64,000 bases of DNA from NCBI RefSeq assembly GCF_900182645.1, contig NZ_FXTA01000001.1, positions 930,001-994,000 on the forward strand. Reading direction: 5' to 3'. Shown piece after piece: positions 25,661-33,819 of the stretch (the first letter of the stretch is position 1; every line of letters begins with the position of its first letter). Below the pieces are notes generated by a model that was not told the origin of the DNA, searched no databases, and worked only from the letters and a program-made list of their open reading frames with translations. The stretch comes from Flavobacterium resistens (GTDB taxonomy: Bacteria > Bacteroidota > Bacteroidia > Flavobacteriales > Flavobacteriaceae). Both the position numbers and the translations under genes were made by a program.

Positions 25661-26473
25661 ATGACATTTACAAAAACAACAGAACAAGCCTCAAAATACC
25701 AGCATTTAGAACAAATGTCAGTTCAGGAACTGCTCATCAATATTAATGAAGAAGACAAAACTGTTCCTTATGCAGTAGAAAAAGCCCTACCTCAAATAGA
25801 AGCTTTGATTCCGCAAATAGTTGCAAAATTAAAACTGGGAGGCAGATTGTTTTATATTGGAGCAGGAACTTCCGGGAGACTTGGCGTTGTTGATGCTTCA
25901 GAATGTCCTCCAACATTTGGGGTTCCTTTTGATTTAGTAAACGGAATTATTGCTGGCGGCGATACAGCCATAAGACGTGCAGTAGAAAACGCTGAAGATA
26001 GTACAACAAACGCATGGATTGATCTTCAGAAATATAAAATTGACTCTAATGACGTTGTAATCGGTATTGCAGCATCTGGAACAACACCTTATGTTATTAG
26101 TGGTTTAGAAACTTGCAATCAAAATAATATTGTGACAGGTTGCATTACGTGTAATGCAGGAAGTCCGCTGGCATTGACTGCTCAATTCCCTATTGAAGTA
26201 GTAGTGGGGCCAGAATTTATTACAGGAAGCTCCAGAATGAAAGCCGGAACTGCTCAGAAATTAGTTTTAAACATGATTTCGACAGCAGCAATGATTCAAC
26301 TTGGAAAAGTTAGAGGAAATAAAATGGTCGACATGCAATTGAGCAATGTAAAATTGGTTGATCGCGGCGTAAAAATGATTATGGAAGAAATTCCGGTTTC
26401 ATATGAAGAAGCTTCAGAATTATTAAAAAAATATGGCAGCGTAAGAAATGCTGTTGACAATTATAATAAATAA
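25661..26473 (+). CDS. murQ: N-acetylmuramic acid 6-phosphate etherase
   Basis: From the ATG at 25661 (MTFTKTTEQASKYQHLEQM) the protein has 270 residues; the longer frame starts with TTG at 25637. It has a SIS domain with GGRLFYIGAGTSGRLGVVDASE, PPTFG, and the MurQ signature VVGPEFITGSSRMKAGTAQKLVLNM. The enzyme removes the lactyl ether of MurNAc-6-P to give GlcNAc-6-P in recycling of cell-wall sugars. No anmK or transporter gene is adjacent. A DUF6095 gene follows after 58 bases with a partial repeat in between. Confidence 0.92.
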   Translation: MTFTKTTEQASKYQHLEQMSVQELLININEEDKTVPYAVEKALPQIEALIPQIVAKLKLGGRLFYIGAGTSGRLGVVDASECPPTFGVPFDLVNGIIAGGDTAIRRAVENAEDSTTNAWIDLQKYKIDSNDVVIGIAASGTTPYVISGLETCNQNNIVTGCITCNAGSPLALTAQFPIEVVVGPEFITGSSRMKAGTAQKLVLNMISTAAMIQLGKVRGNKMVDMQLSNVKLVDRGVKMIMEEIPVSYEEASELLKKYGSVRNAVDNYNK

Positions 26474-26482
26474 AAAAAGTTT

Positions 26483-26524
26483 TGTTTCAGATAATTTAAA
26501 AACTTGAAACCTTAAACTTGAAAC
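26483..26524. repeat. GTTTCAAG-type repeat, short copy
   Basis: GTTTCAG at 26483-26489 faces AACTTGAAACCTTAAACTTGAAAC (26501-26524). It is a shorter and less regular copy of the element at 4686. Confidence 0.6.
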
Positions 26525-26531
26525 AAAAAAG

Positions 26532-26753
26532 ATGGCAACAAACAAACAATTACTAGGAAAAGGAATTAAATATTTAACAGGCGCATTGCCTCTAATGTTT
26601 ATTGGTCCATCACTGATTTATAATGCTTTTCAGAATCAGCATACAAATTGGCATTATCTTGTTTTAGGAATTGGAATTGTGGCTTGCTTAAGTTCGATGT
26701 TTTTGATTTTTTATGGATTGAAAACTATCATGAAAGGTTTATTTAATGACTAA
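26532..26753 (+). CDS. DUF6095 family small membrane protein
   Basis: The 73-residue protein has a positively charged N-terminus (MATNKQLLGKGIKYLTG) and two transmembrane helices (about 14-32 and 41-62), a layout that matches DUF6095, a family of flavobacteria with no known role. It follows murQ on the same strand and precedes the pentapeptide protein with a 26-base gap. Confidence 0.75.
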   Translation: MATNKQLLGKGIKYLTGALPLMFIGPSLIYNAFQNQHTNWHYLVLGIGIVACLSSMFLIFYGLKTIMKGLFND

Positions 26754-26779
26754 TAAATGAAATATTTAAAAAAACATTC

Positions 26780-27352
26780 ATGGAAGATATAATCCATATT
26801 CAAAAAACATTCGAAAAGGTTGTTTACATCAGTAAAAAAATCAACAATCGTGAATTTGAAGATTGTGTTTTTAAAAACTGCGATTTTTCGAATAGTAATT
26901 TTAATTCTAACACTTTTCTTGACTGCGAATTCATTGACTGCAATTTATCGATGACAGGTTTAGCAGGAACGAGTTTAAAAAACGTCACTTTTAGAAACTG
27001 CAAACTTCTTGGAATTGCTTTTAATGAATGTGATGATTTTTTGTTTCAGGTTCATTTTGAAGAATGTGTTTTGGATTATGCTTTGTTTTCGAACAAAAAA
27101 ATGCCTAAAACCAAGTTTATCAATTCTTCAGTGCGCGAAGTAACTTTCATTGGAACTAATTTAACAAGTTCGCTTTTTGATAATTGTGATCTCGACGGTG
27201 CTATTTTTAACGAAACGCAATTGGCCGGAGTAAATTTTAAAACGGCTTACAATTACAAAATCGATCCTGAGTTCAACCCAATGAAAAAAGCACAATTTTC
27301 GACTCAGGGAATCGAAGGACTTTTAGATAAATATGATATTAAAATTGTATAA
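26780..27352 (+). CDS. Pentapeptide-repeat protein
   Basis: The 190-residue protein contains repeated A/C/S-x-L/F-x-x units along residues 25-165, for instance CVFKNCDFSNSNFNSNTF, NCDLDGAIFNE and QLAGVNFK. These form a right-handed quadrilateral beta-helix in known structures. Some family members bind topoisomerase, but most have unknown roles. It resembles the QnrB-like/McbG type only in general pattern, and resistance should not be assumed. It is two bases from the DinB-like gene that follows, so they are probably co-transcribed. Confidence 0.85.
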   Translation: MEDIIHIQKTFEKVVYISKKINNREFEDCVFKNCDFSNSNFNSNTFLDCEFIDCNLSMTGLAGTSLKNVTFRNCKLLGIAFNECDDFLFQVHFEECVLDYALFSNKKMPKTKFINSSVREVTFIGTNLTSSLFDNCDLDGAIFNETQLAGVNFKTAYNYKIDPEFNPMKKAQFSTQGIEGLLDKYDIKIV

Positions 27353-27354
27353 TT

Positions 27355-27930
27355 ATGAGTGCCGATTCCTCTTATTTAGAAAGTGCAAAAAAACAGTTTT
27401 TATACTATAAAATGTTGGGCGAAAAAGCGATAGCTCAACTAGAACCTGAACAACTTTTTGCCGAAACAAATGAAGACACCAACAGTATTGCTACAATTAT
27501 AAAACATATTTCAGGAAATATGCTTTCGCGTTGGACTGATTTTTTAACTTCTGATGGCGAAAAAGAATGGCGAAACCGCGATGCAGAATTTGAAAATGAT
27601 TTGCAATCAAAAGAAGAAGTTTTAGAAATCTGGAAAAAAGGTTGGGATTGCTTAGAAAATGCTTTGGAAAGTTTAAACCCAGAACAACTTTCGGATATTA
27701 TTTATATCCGAAATGAAGGTCACACGGTTATTGAAGCAATAAACAGACAATTGGCACATTATCCTTATCATGTTGGACAAATTGTATTTTATGCTAAACA
27801 ACTAAAAAATAGTTCTTGGGAAAGTTTATCGATTCCGAAGAATAAATCAGGAAATTATAATGCTGAAAAGTTTGCCAAAGAAAAAGAAATCAAGAACTTT
27901 ACCGATGATGAATTAAAAAGATTGAAATGA
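27355..27930 (+). CDS. DinB-like DUF1572 protein
   Basis: The 191-residue protein shows the DUF1572/DinB four-helix-bundle pattern. It begins SYLESAKKQFLYYKMLGEKAIAQL, has TIIKHISGNMLSRWTDFLTSDGE with one metal-ligand-like H, and HYPYHVGQIVFYAK with two H ligands. Such proteins bind a divalent metal and are thought to act as thiol-dependent transferases; this one's role is unknown. A 53-codon gene overlaps its stop. Confidence 0.85.
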   Translation: MSADSSYLESAKKQFLYYKMLGEKAIAQLEPEQLFAETNEDTNSIATIIKHISGNMLSRWTDFLTSDGEKEWRNRDAEFENDLQSKEEVLEIWKKGWDCLENALESLNPEQLSDIIYIRNEGHTVIEAINRQLAHYPYHVGQIVFYAKQLKNSSWESLSIPKNKSGNYNAEKFAKEKEIKNFTDDELKRLK

Positions 27931-28088
27931 TAGAATATTATGCAAATTTTGGTGGCACATGTTGGTGGATCTTAATTAAATTCTGCAAGACAAATTTAAC
28001 TGAAGAGCAGAGTTCTAAAAACAAAAAACGGAATTTGCTTTTTCTAACTTTTATAACTCTTGTAATTTTCTTCTTGTTCTTTAATTAA
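27927..28088 (+). CDS. Very small predicted membrane protein (53 aa)
   Basis: An ATGA overlap with the stop of the DinB-like gene begins a 53-codon frame starting MIEYYANFGGTCWWILIKFC and ending in a hydrophobic stretch LLFLTFITLVIFFLFFN, one transmembrane helix after a basic KNKKR. The overlap supports coupled translation, and no other gene covers these 160 bases. No family is recognised, and short A/T-rich frames can arise by chance. Confidence 0.5.
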   Translation: MIEYYANFGGTCWWILIKFCKTNLTEEQSSKNKKRNLLFLTFITLVIFFLFFN

Positions 28089-28108
28089 AAAAGAGCTCTT
28101 GAAAACTA

Positions 28109-28192
28109 GAGCCCTAGCCCTGATGGAAGTGGTATCCTTTTTCTTGCTTCTTTAGCAAGGAAAAGATTTAGCGGACAGCAGGATTAGCTCCT
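28109..28192 (+). ncRNA. Structured element resembling the Flavo-1 RNA motif
   Basis: The sequence contains GAGCCCTAGCCCTGATGGAAG, then GGTATCC, an inner 11-bp hairpin with CTTTTTCTTGC opposite GCAAGGAAAAG, then AGATTTAGCGGACAGCAGGA and TTAGCTCC. This pattern agrees with my memory of a flavobacterial intergenic RNA (Flavo-1 motif). The outer ends can pair partly. It lies 21 bases upstream of a lipoprotein gene, and could be part of its leader or a separate RNA. A covariance-model search is needed to settle its class. Confidence 0.55.
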
Positions 28193-28212
28193 AAAAAACA
28201 ACTTAATTCAAA

Positions 28213-28584
28213 ATGAAAAAAATTATATTCTTATTTCCTTTTCTGGCTTTAGTATCTTGCTATAACGCCGAACACAATTGCAAAGATTTCAAAACCGGAA
28301 AGTTCAAATTTGAAACCGAAGTCAATGGAGTTAAAAAAACAACTTTCTTTGAGCGAAAAGACAGTATTGAAATCGAGACTTTTGAAGGAAAAACAGATAC
28401 AGCAACAATTCGCTGGGTAAGTGATTGTGAATATGTTTTGCAGAAAAAACATCCAAAAAACATGGCTGAGGAAAAAGCAATCAGCATGAAAATTTTAACG
28501 ACTTCGAAAGATTCTTATACTTTTGAGTTTGGATTGGTTGGTTCTGAAGAAAAACAGCGCGGTAAAGTTTTTAAAGTTGATTAA
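28213..28584 (+). CDS. Flavobacterial lipoprotein of unknown function
   Basis: The 123-residue protein starts MKKIIFLFPFLALVSCYNAE (lipobox LVSC), and the mature part is a small beta-rich domain with DFKTGKFKF, TTFFERKDSIEIETFEGKTD, IRWVSDCEYVL and YTFEFGLVG. Similar proteins in flavobacteria are sometimes labelled as topoisomerase IV, which nothing here supports. It follows the structured element and ends in a strong terminator at 28604. Confidence 0.72.
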   Translation: MKKIIFLFPFLALVSCYNAEHNCKDFKTGKFKFETEVNGVKKTTFFERKDSIEIETFEGKTDTATIRWVSDCEYVLQKKHPKNMAEEKAISMKILTTSKDSYTFEFGLVGSEEKQRGKVFKVD

Positions 28585-28603
28585 AACTGTATTTAAAATA
28601 TAC

Positions 28604-28630
28604 AAAGCTCCTTTTAGGAGCTTTTTTTTT
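28604..28630 (+). terminator. Rho-independent terminator
   Basis: AAAGCTCC-TTTT-GGAGCTTT-type hairpin (AAGCTCC opposite GGAGCTT) followed by a run of nine T, 20 bases after the lipoprotein stop. Confidence 0.88.
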
Positions 28631-28658
28631 GTCACTTCATTATCGTACGAACAAAAAA

Positions 28659-28694
28659 CCTTTGAACCTTTGTTCCTTTGTTTCTTTGCACCTC
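28659..28694 (+). repeat. CTTTG-type short-unit repeat
   Basis: Four to five units of the form CTTTGAACCTTTGTTCCTTTG lie between the terminator and the CBS protein gene. The opposing arm is not present. Confidence 0.55.
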
Positions 28695-28760
28695 AAAAAA
28701 TAAAAATGTTTCTTTTACATTTCTATTTTAAATAGTACATTAGAACCTAAATCTAGTAAA

Positions 28761-30683
28761 ATGAAAAATACCATTTCGCAAAGAGTTGCCGACTTTTTAA
28801 AGAGCTTTCCGCCGTTTAATTTTCTTCATCAAATGGATCTAGAAAAATTATCGGAACAGATTTCTATTATTTATAAAGAAAAAGACGCGGTGATTTTTGC
28901 AGAAAATGATAAAACTCACGATTCATTTTATGTGGTTCACAAAGGAGCTATTGCTTTGAAAAAAAGCACTAAAAATACGGTTCTGGACATGTGCGATGAA
29001 GGCGACATTTTTGGATTACGTCCGCTTTTGGCACAGGAAAATTACATCATGGAAGCTGTGGCACATGAAGAAACAATTTTATATGCAATTCCGATTGCAG
29101 TTTTTAAACCTTACGCACTTGAAAACAGAAATGTTGGAAATTTCTTAATCGAAAGTTATGCTTCGAATACAAGAAATCCATATTCAGATATTCATAAAGA
29201 TAAATTGTATGGCGATGATGATTTATTAAATGAAAACAGACATTCTAATAATGATTCATTTGATTTAACTCCTATAAAATATTCAAAAAAAATTGTGACC
29301 TGCAGTCCGTCAACAACGGTTAAGGAAGTTGCTAAGATTATGAATAAAAAGAAAGTCGGAGCCATTTTGATTGTTGATGAAATGCTTCCGATTGGTATTT
29401 TGACAGATAAAGATCTTCGAAACAAAATAGTTACTGGCGAATATTCTATTATGACAACCGCCGAAACCATAATGACAAAACCCGTTATTACGTATCCTAA
29501 AAAAATGACGGTTACAGAGGCGCAAATGGCAATGATGAAAAGTAATATCAGTCATTTATGTCTAACAAAAGATGGTACGGTCAATACAAAAGCTGTTGGG
29601 ATTTTATCCAAACATGATGTAATGGTCGCGCTGGGAAATAATCCTGCCGTTTTAATAAAAGCATTAAAAAGAGCTAAAAAAACAAAGGAAATAAAACCAA
29701 TTAGAAACCGCATCATGCAATTGCTTCAGGGATATTTAGACCAAAATATTCCGATGACTTTGATTTCAAAAATCATAACTGAATTGAATGAAGCCTGCAC
29801 CACTCGTGTAATTGAGATTTGTTTAGAAAAAATGAGCAGTCCGCCGCCGGTAAAATTTGCCTGGCTTGCGTTGGGAAGTCAAGGTCGTGGAGAACAAATG
29901 CTTCACACCGATCAGGATAATGCAATTGTTTATGAAAATGTCTCAGAAGTTTTTAGAGATGAAACGAGAATTTATTTTTTGAAATTTGCCTCTCTAGTCA
30001 ACAAAGGACTTTTTGATATCGGTTATGATTATTGTCCGGCCGATATGATGGCTTCAAGTCCAAAATGGTGCATGAGTCTTGATGAATGGAAAAACCAGGT
30101 ACATCACTGGATTACAAATCCGGGGAAAAATGAAGTTTTGCTTTCATTCATTTTCTTTGATTATAGTAAAACTTATGGCGATTCAGAAATTGTAAATCAG
30201 TTATCAGATTCTATTTTTGAAGATGTAAAAGCCAATCCGATTTTTTACATGCATTTGGTGAGTGGAGCTTTGCAAAGCCCTTCTCCTACTGGATTCTTCA
30301 GGCAATTTTTGGTTGAACAAGATGGTGCCAATAAAGATAATTTTGATATTAAAAGAAGAGCTTTAATGCCTTTAACAGATGCTGCGCGTGTTTTGATTTT
30401 ATCACATTCAATAAAAGGAATCAGTAACACTGCAGAACGTTTTGAAAAACTGGCTGAACTTGAACCTAATAACCGAGAATTGTATTTATCATGTTCTTAT
30501 TCCTTTAAAGCGTTATTAAAATTTAGAACGAAACAAGGACTTCTACATCATGATTCTGGACAATTTATCGAATTAGAATCTTTAACTAAAATGGAAAAAA
30601 TTAAGCTGAAACGTACTTTCAAAACTATTAAAGAACTTCAAGAGCTTATTTCGGTTCGTTTTAATATCTCAAATCTGGTCTAA
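28761..30683 (+). CDS. cNMP-binding, CBS-pair and DUF294 nucleotidyltransferase-like protein
   Basis: The 640-residue cytosolic protein has four parts. A Crp-type cyclic-nucleotide-binding domain (about 15-135) comes first. A CBS pair (about 175-300, MNKKKVGAILIVDEMLPIGILTDKDLRNKI) follows. A DUF294 nucleotidyltransferase-like domain holds LALGSQGRGEQMLHTDQDNAIVYE (about 370-395), close to the G-x-G-S-x-x-R-x-E and DxD motifs of GlnD-like enzymes. A DUF294_C domain (about 470-630) ends it. It suggests control by adenosine or cyclic nucleotides. It sits two bases before a DnaQ-type exonuclease gene, a pairing seen in many bacteria. Whether it transfers a nucleotide is unknown. Confidence 0.88.
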   Translation: MKNTISQRVADFLKSFPPFNFLHQMDLEKLSEQISIIYKEKDAVIFAENDKTHDSFYVVHKGAIALKKSTKNTVLDMCDEGDIFGLRPLLAQENYIMEAVAHEETILYAIPIAVFKPYALENRNVGNFLIESYASNTRNPYSDIHKDKLYGDDDLLNENRHSNNDSFDLTPIKYSKKIVTCSPSTTVKEVAKIMNKKKVGAILIVDEMLPIGILTDKDLRNKIVTGEYSIMTTAETIMTKPVITYPKKMTVTEAQMAMMKSNISHLCLTKDGTVNTKAVGILSKHDVMVALGNNPAVLIKALKRAKKTKEIKPIRNRIMQLLQGYLDQNIPMTLISKIITELNEACTTRVIEICLEKMSSPPPVKFAWLALGSQGRGEQMLHTDQDNAIVYENVSEVFRDETRIYFLKFASLVNKGLFDIGYDYCPADMMASSPKWCMSLDEWKNQVHHWITNPGKNEVLLSFIFFDYSKTYGDSEIVNQLSDSIFEDVKANPIFYMHLVSGALQSPSPTGFFRQFLVEQDGANKDNFDIKRRALMPLTDAARVLILSHSIKGISNTAERFEKLAELEPNNRELYLSCSYSFKALLKFRTKQGLLHHDSGQFIELESLTKMEKIKLKRTFKTIKELQELISVRFNISNLV

Positions 30684-30685
30684 TT

Positions 30686-31312
30686 ATGAGTTTATTTAAT
30701 TTTTGGAAAAAAGAAGAAAATCTATTTGATGAAAATACTACGATTGAAGAAACAAGATTTGTAGTTTTAGATACTGAAACAACTGGTTTTGACTATGAAA
30801 ATGATCGAATTTTATGCATTGGAGCACTAATTTTACAAAACGGAATTATATCTGTACAAAATAGTCTTGAAGTCTATATCGAACAAGACCATTATGATAA
30901 ATCAACGGCTCAAATTCATGGTATTTTAAAAGCATTTGTAATTCAGCGTCCAACGGAATTAGAAGCTTTACAACAGTTTTTATCTTTTTTAGGCGATTCT
31001 GTTATTATTGCACATCATACTATTTTTGATGTTACAATGATTAATAAAGCGCTAGAAAGAAACGGTTTACCAGAACTAACCAACAAAAGATTAGATACAG
31101 CAATTTTATACAAAAAGACATTAATCAAATCTCATTTATTCGAAAGAAAAGATCATTATACTTTAGACGATCTTGCAGATAAATTTGATATTTCTAAAAA
31201 AGATCGTCACACGGCGTTGGGCGACGCGTATATTACAGCAATCGCTTTCCTGAAAATTGTAAAAAAACTGAAAGAGAAAAAAAAGATCAATTTGAATTAT
31301 CTTTTTAAATAG
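30686..31312 (+). CDS. 3'-5' exonuclease, DnaQ/PolC-epsilon-like
   Basis: The 208-residue protein has the DEDDh nuclease motifs: FVVLDTETTGFD (D and E), IAHHTIFDVTMI (D) and DRHTALGDAYIT (H and D). The family removes nucleotides from DNA or RNA 3' ends using two metal ions. It follows the CBS/DUF294 gene by two bases and is probably regulated with it, not part of the replicative polymerase. Its stop lies 18 bases from the end of the convergent tssF gene. Confidence 0.9.
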   Translation: MSLFNFWKKEENLFDENTTIEETRFVVLDTETTGFDYENDRILCIGALILQNGIISVQNSLEVYIEQDHYDKSTAQIHGILKAFVIQRPTELEALQQFLSFLGDSVIIAHHTIFDVTMINKALERNGLPELTNKRLDTAILYKKTLIKSHLFERKDHYTLDDLADKFDISKKDRHTALGDAYITAIAFLKIVKKLKEKKKINLNYLFK

Positions 31313-31330
31313 AAAACGTTTTTCTCAATT

Positions 31331-33097
31331 TCAATTATCTATAAATAATCGATACGGAAATACATTTGATGATCTATTTTTCAAATTTCTCATGAAGCTA
31401 TCACACAAATAATCCCATTCTGAATTAGATAAATGCTGCTTTTCTTCCGTATTTGTCCTAATATAAATGTCAACTGTTCGGCTGAAACCTGCTTTCATAG
31501 AGATTTCTTTGCGTGTTCCTTTTTCAATTTTAATATCTTCTATCGAATTTTTAAAATGATTAAATCCAAATGCTTTAATATCTGCAAAAGTTACAATTCG
31601 GCCTCTGGTTAATAATGCATTTCTGTAAGCCAGTATTCTATCTTTATTATTCTGTTTGTTTAAACCGCCAACGGTATTTGTCATTAAAGTAACCGTTTTT
31701 CCAATGAAAAATAAATCATCTTTAGATTCTAAAACAGTTCCAGCTTTTATATCATTTCCTTCTTCAGCACAAGTTGACCAATAAGTAATCGTAAATGATT
31801 TTCCTGCCGAATCTTCTGCTGTAGGCTTAATCATCAAGTAAGGATCATTATTTTTAGAAAAACTGCTTTCCTTTGCTTGTTGAGAAACCGATGCTAAAAG
31901 TTGGTTGATTTGCACCAGTGAACTGTTCATAAAGTCCTTTCCTAAGCCCGCAAATGAGGAACTTTCATCTTTCAAGAGATCTAATAAGTTCTGCAATAAT
32001 TCCGAAGCACTTCGAGAATCAAATCTTGAAACTCCTCCAGTTCTCAACACCGCATTTCCTTCTTCAAGAATACCATCTTTAAATTCTTTTATCTCATAAT
32101 GTTTATGTAATCCATCGACGACTGAATCAATATCCAGAAAAATATCATTTTTAGTATCTAAAGCAACATACGACAGAAAAGTATCAAGCGTCTTGATAAA
32201 AACATGCTTCTTTTTATTAATTGCAGGAAAACAATTTGCGGTAAAAGAAACGTTATCAATAATTTGCGGAGTCAATGATTCTAGAAATATCATTTTTAGC
32301 CAAATAATCGAATTACCGTCTTTATTAGCTGCATAGTCAAAATGTTTATATTCTGTGGTATATTCATTTATGTTTTTATATTTTAAAATTCCTTTTAAAG
32401 TATAAAAATTATCAAAGTAATATTCATTTACCTCCTGCATGATTTCGCTCAAATTAGCATAATTCCGATTGATAATACTCTCAATATCAATATTATTAAG
32501 AGATACATTATAACCTTCCTCTACTTTTATTTCTTTATCATCATGAAAACATTTCATTTGTTTTAAATAGTAATGAAACATTTCCTTCTGATGTGTATTT
32601 TTGATATCAATGTAAAACATCAAATCTTCCAATTCCAATACATCAGTATTGCTTAATTCTATTCCTAAAACAATCTCTCCAGATGGCAAAGTGTGATTGT
32701 AATTTCTAACCTCATCTTTATAAAAAAGATTCGATATTTGATATAAACTTCTCTCGTATGCAATATATTTAACTTCACAGGCGGATAACTTTACTTCCAA
32801 AGTTGGTGCAAGAGCAATCTCCTTTGTAATAGGCGCCAACGGATTGTAAATATTATGAATTCTCCTGTTTGTTAGCATTTGGTTTTGCAAAGAAACTTTT
32901 ATATTATTTTCTATTGGCAAAGCATGCAAAATTGCTCTTGCTGGCTTTGCAGCTGAAGTAACTTCCGGAAACATAATTTCTAAAACTCTTTCGACTACAC
33001 GTGTTTTTGAATCCTCGAGTTCGTGTGCTACTTTTTCGAGTTCATACGATAATGCATTCAGCATCATGGCCACAACTGGATCGAAGGAAGTTTCCAT
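31331..33097 (-). CDS. tssF: Type VI secretion baseplate protein TssF, N-terminally truncated
   Basis: The 588-residue frame resembles TssF of the Bacteroidota type VI system. It contains SFDPVVAMMLNALSYELEKV, PARAILHALP, a central beta-rich region, and late RGRIVTFADIKAFGFNHF. TssF and TssG form the baseplate wedge with TssE and TssK. Family members have about 30-40 residues before the D-P motif, absent here because the frame starts at the breakpoint with a clpV fragment. No other T6SS gene lies in the window. The frame is otherwise open, so the truncation may be recent. It may be non-functional. Confidence 0.72.
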   Translation of the reverse strand: METSFDPVVAMMLNALSYELEKVAHELEDSKTRVVERVLEIMFPEVTSAAKPARAILHALPIENNIKVSLQNQMLTNRRIHNIYNPLAPITKEIALAPTLEVKLSACEVKYIAYERSLYQISNLFYKDEVRNYNHTLPSGEIVLGIELSNTDVLELEDLMFYIDIKNTHQKEMFHYYLKQMKCFHDDKEIKVEEGYNVSLNNIDIESIINRNYANLSEIMQEVNEYYFDNFYTLKGILKYKNINEYTTEYKHFDYAANKDGNSIIWLKMIFLESLTPQIIDNVSFTANCFPAINKKKHVFIKTLDTFLSYVALDTKNDIFLDIDSVVDGLHKHYEIKEFKDGILEEGNAVLRTGGVSRFDSRSASELLQNLLDLLKDESSSFAGLGKDFMNSSLVQINQLLASVSQQAKESSFSKNNDPYLMIKPTAEDSAGKSFTITYWSTCAEEGNDIKAGTVLESKDDLFFIGKTVTLMTNTVGGLNKQNNKDRILAYRNALLTRGRIVTFADIKAFGFNHFKNSIEDIKIEKGTRKEISMKAGFSRTVDIYIRTNTEEKQHLSNSEWDYLCDSFMRNLKNRSSNVFPYRLFIDN

Positions 33098-33763
33098 CTC
33101 TTAGGGGCGCCTCCTGGCTATGTCGGATATGAGCAGGGCAGCTTGCTAGTAAACAAGATCAGACAAAAGCCCTATTCAATTGTTTTATTTGATGAAATTG
33201 AAAAAGCACACCCTTCTATTTTTGATATTTTCTTGCAAATAATGGATGAAGGAAAACTTCATGACCGCTTAGGAAAAGAAGGCGATTTCTCAAACGCAAT
33301 CATACTTTTTACCTCGAATATTGGTGCAGATCATATTGTTGATACTTTCAATAAGGGTGAAATTCCGACTTCAAATTCTTTAATGGAGATTATGGGAAAT
33401 TATTTCAGGCCTGAATTTTTGGGACGTTTGACTGAAATAGTGCCTTTTGCTCCTATCAGTAAAGAAAATGCATTGAAGATCTTCGAGACCCATCTTAAAA
33501 AAGAGTTTACTGATTTATTGAAAAACATTAATATCCAAGTTGAAATTCCAATGGAAGTGAAACTTTATCTCGCCGAAAATGGTTATAATGCCAAATATGG
33601 AGCAAGACCCATTAAAAGTATTATTAGAACGCATTTACGAAGACCTCTCGCAAAAAAAATAATTTCTGGAGAAGTAAAAGACGGAGATATCATTTCTGTT
33701 AGTATTGAAAACAATGAAGTTAAATGGATTAAGGAAGAAATCATTTCAATCATTGAAAATTAA
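33098..33763 (+). pseudogene. clpV: 3' fragment of clpV (tssH), T6SS ATPase remnant
   Basis: The frame from about 33098 reads LLGAPPGYVGYEQGS, then SIVLFDEIEKAHPSIFDIFLQIMDEG, the second AAA+ module Walker B region of a Clp/Hsp100 ATPase. It continues through the arginine-finger region (FRPEFLGRLTEIVPF) and the C-terminal D2-small domain (YGARPIKSIIRTHLRRPLAKKI). The N-domain, the first AAA+ module and the second Walker A are missing. ClpV recycles the TssB-TssC sheath. It lies head-to-head with truncated tssF, so this is an inversion or deletion junction. No start codon suits it; a TTG at 33143 is too late. Confidence 0.8.
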
Positions 33764-33783
33764 TTCTCTAAATCACTTATACA

Positions 33784-33815
33784 AAAAACGCTAAGAAATT
33801 AATCTTAGCGTTTTC
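33784..33815. terminator. Bidirectional hairpin terminator
   Basis: AAAAAACGCTAAGA and TCTTAGCGTTTT pair around a six-base loop with A/T tracts on both sides. It separates the clpV fragment and the convergent parC gene. Confidence 0.85.
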
Positions 33816-33819
33816 TATT

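Noticed and set aside
26780..27352. Quinolone-resistance (Qnr) gene
   Set aside because: The pentapeptide repeats are few and irregular, and length is below that of Qnr proteins; only the general fold is supported.
28213..28584. Topoisomerase IV annotation for the small lipoprotein
   Set aside because: It has a signal peptide with lipobox and no topoisomerase motif; true parE and parC lie at 33.8-38.5 kb.
33143..33763. Intact small AAA+ protein starting at TTG 33143
   Set aside because: Homology runs upstream in the same frame to about 33098 (GAPPGYVGY), and the Walker A and N-terminal modules are missing, so it is a ClpV fragment.
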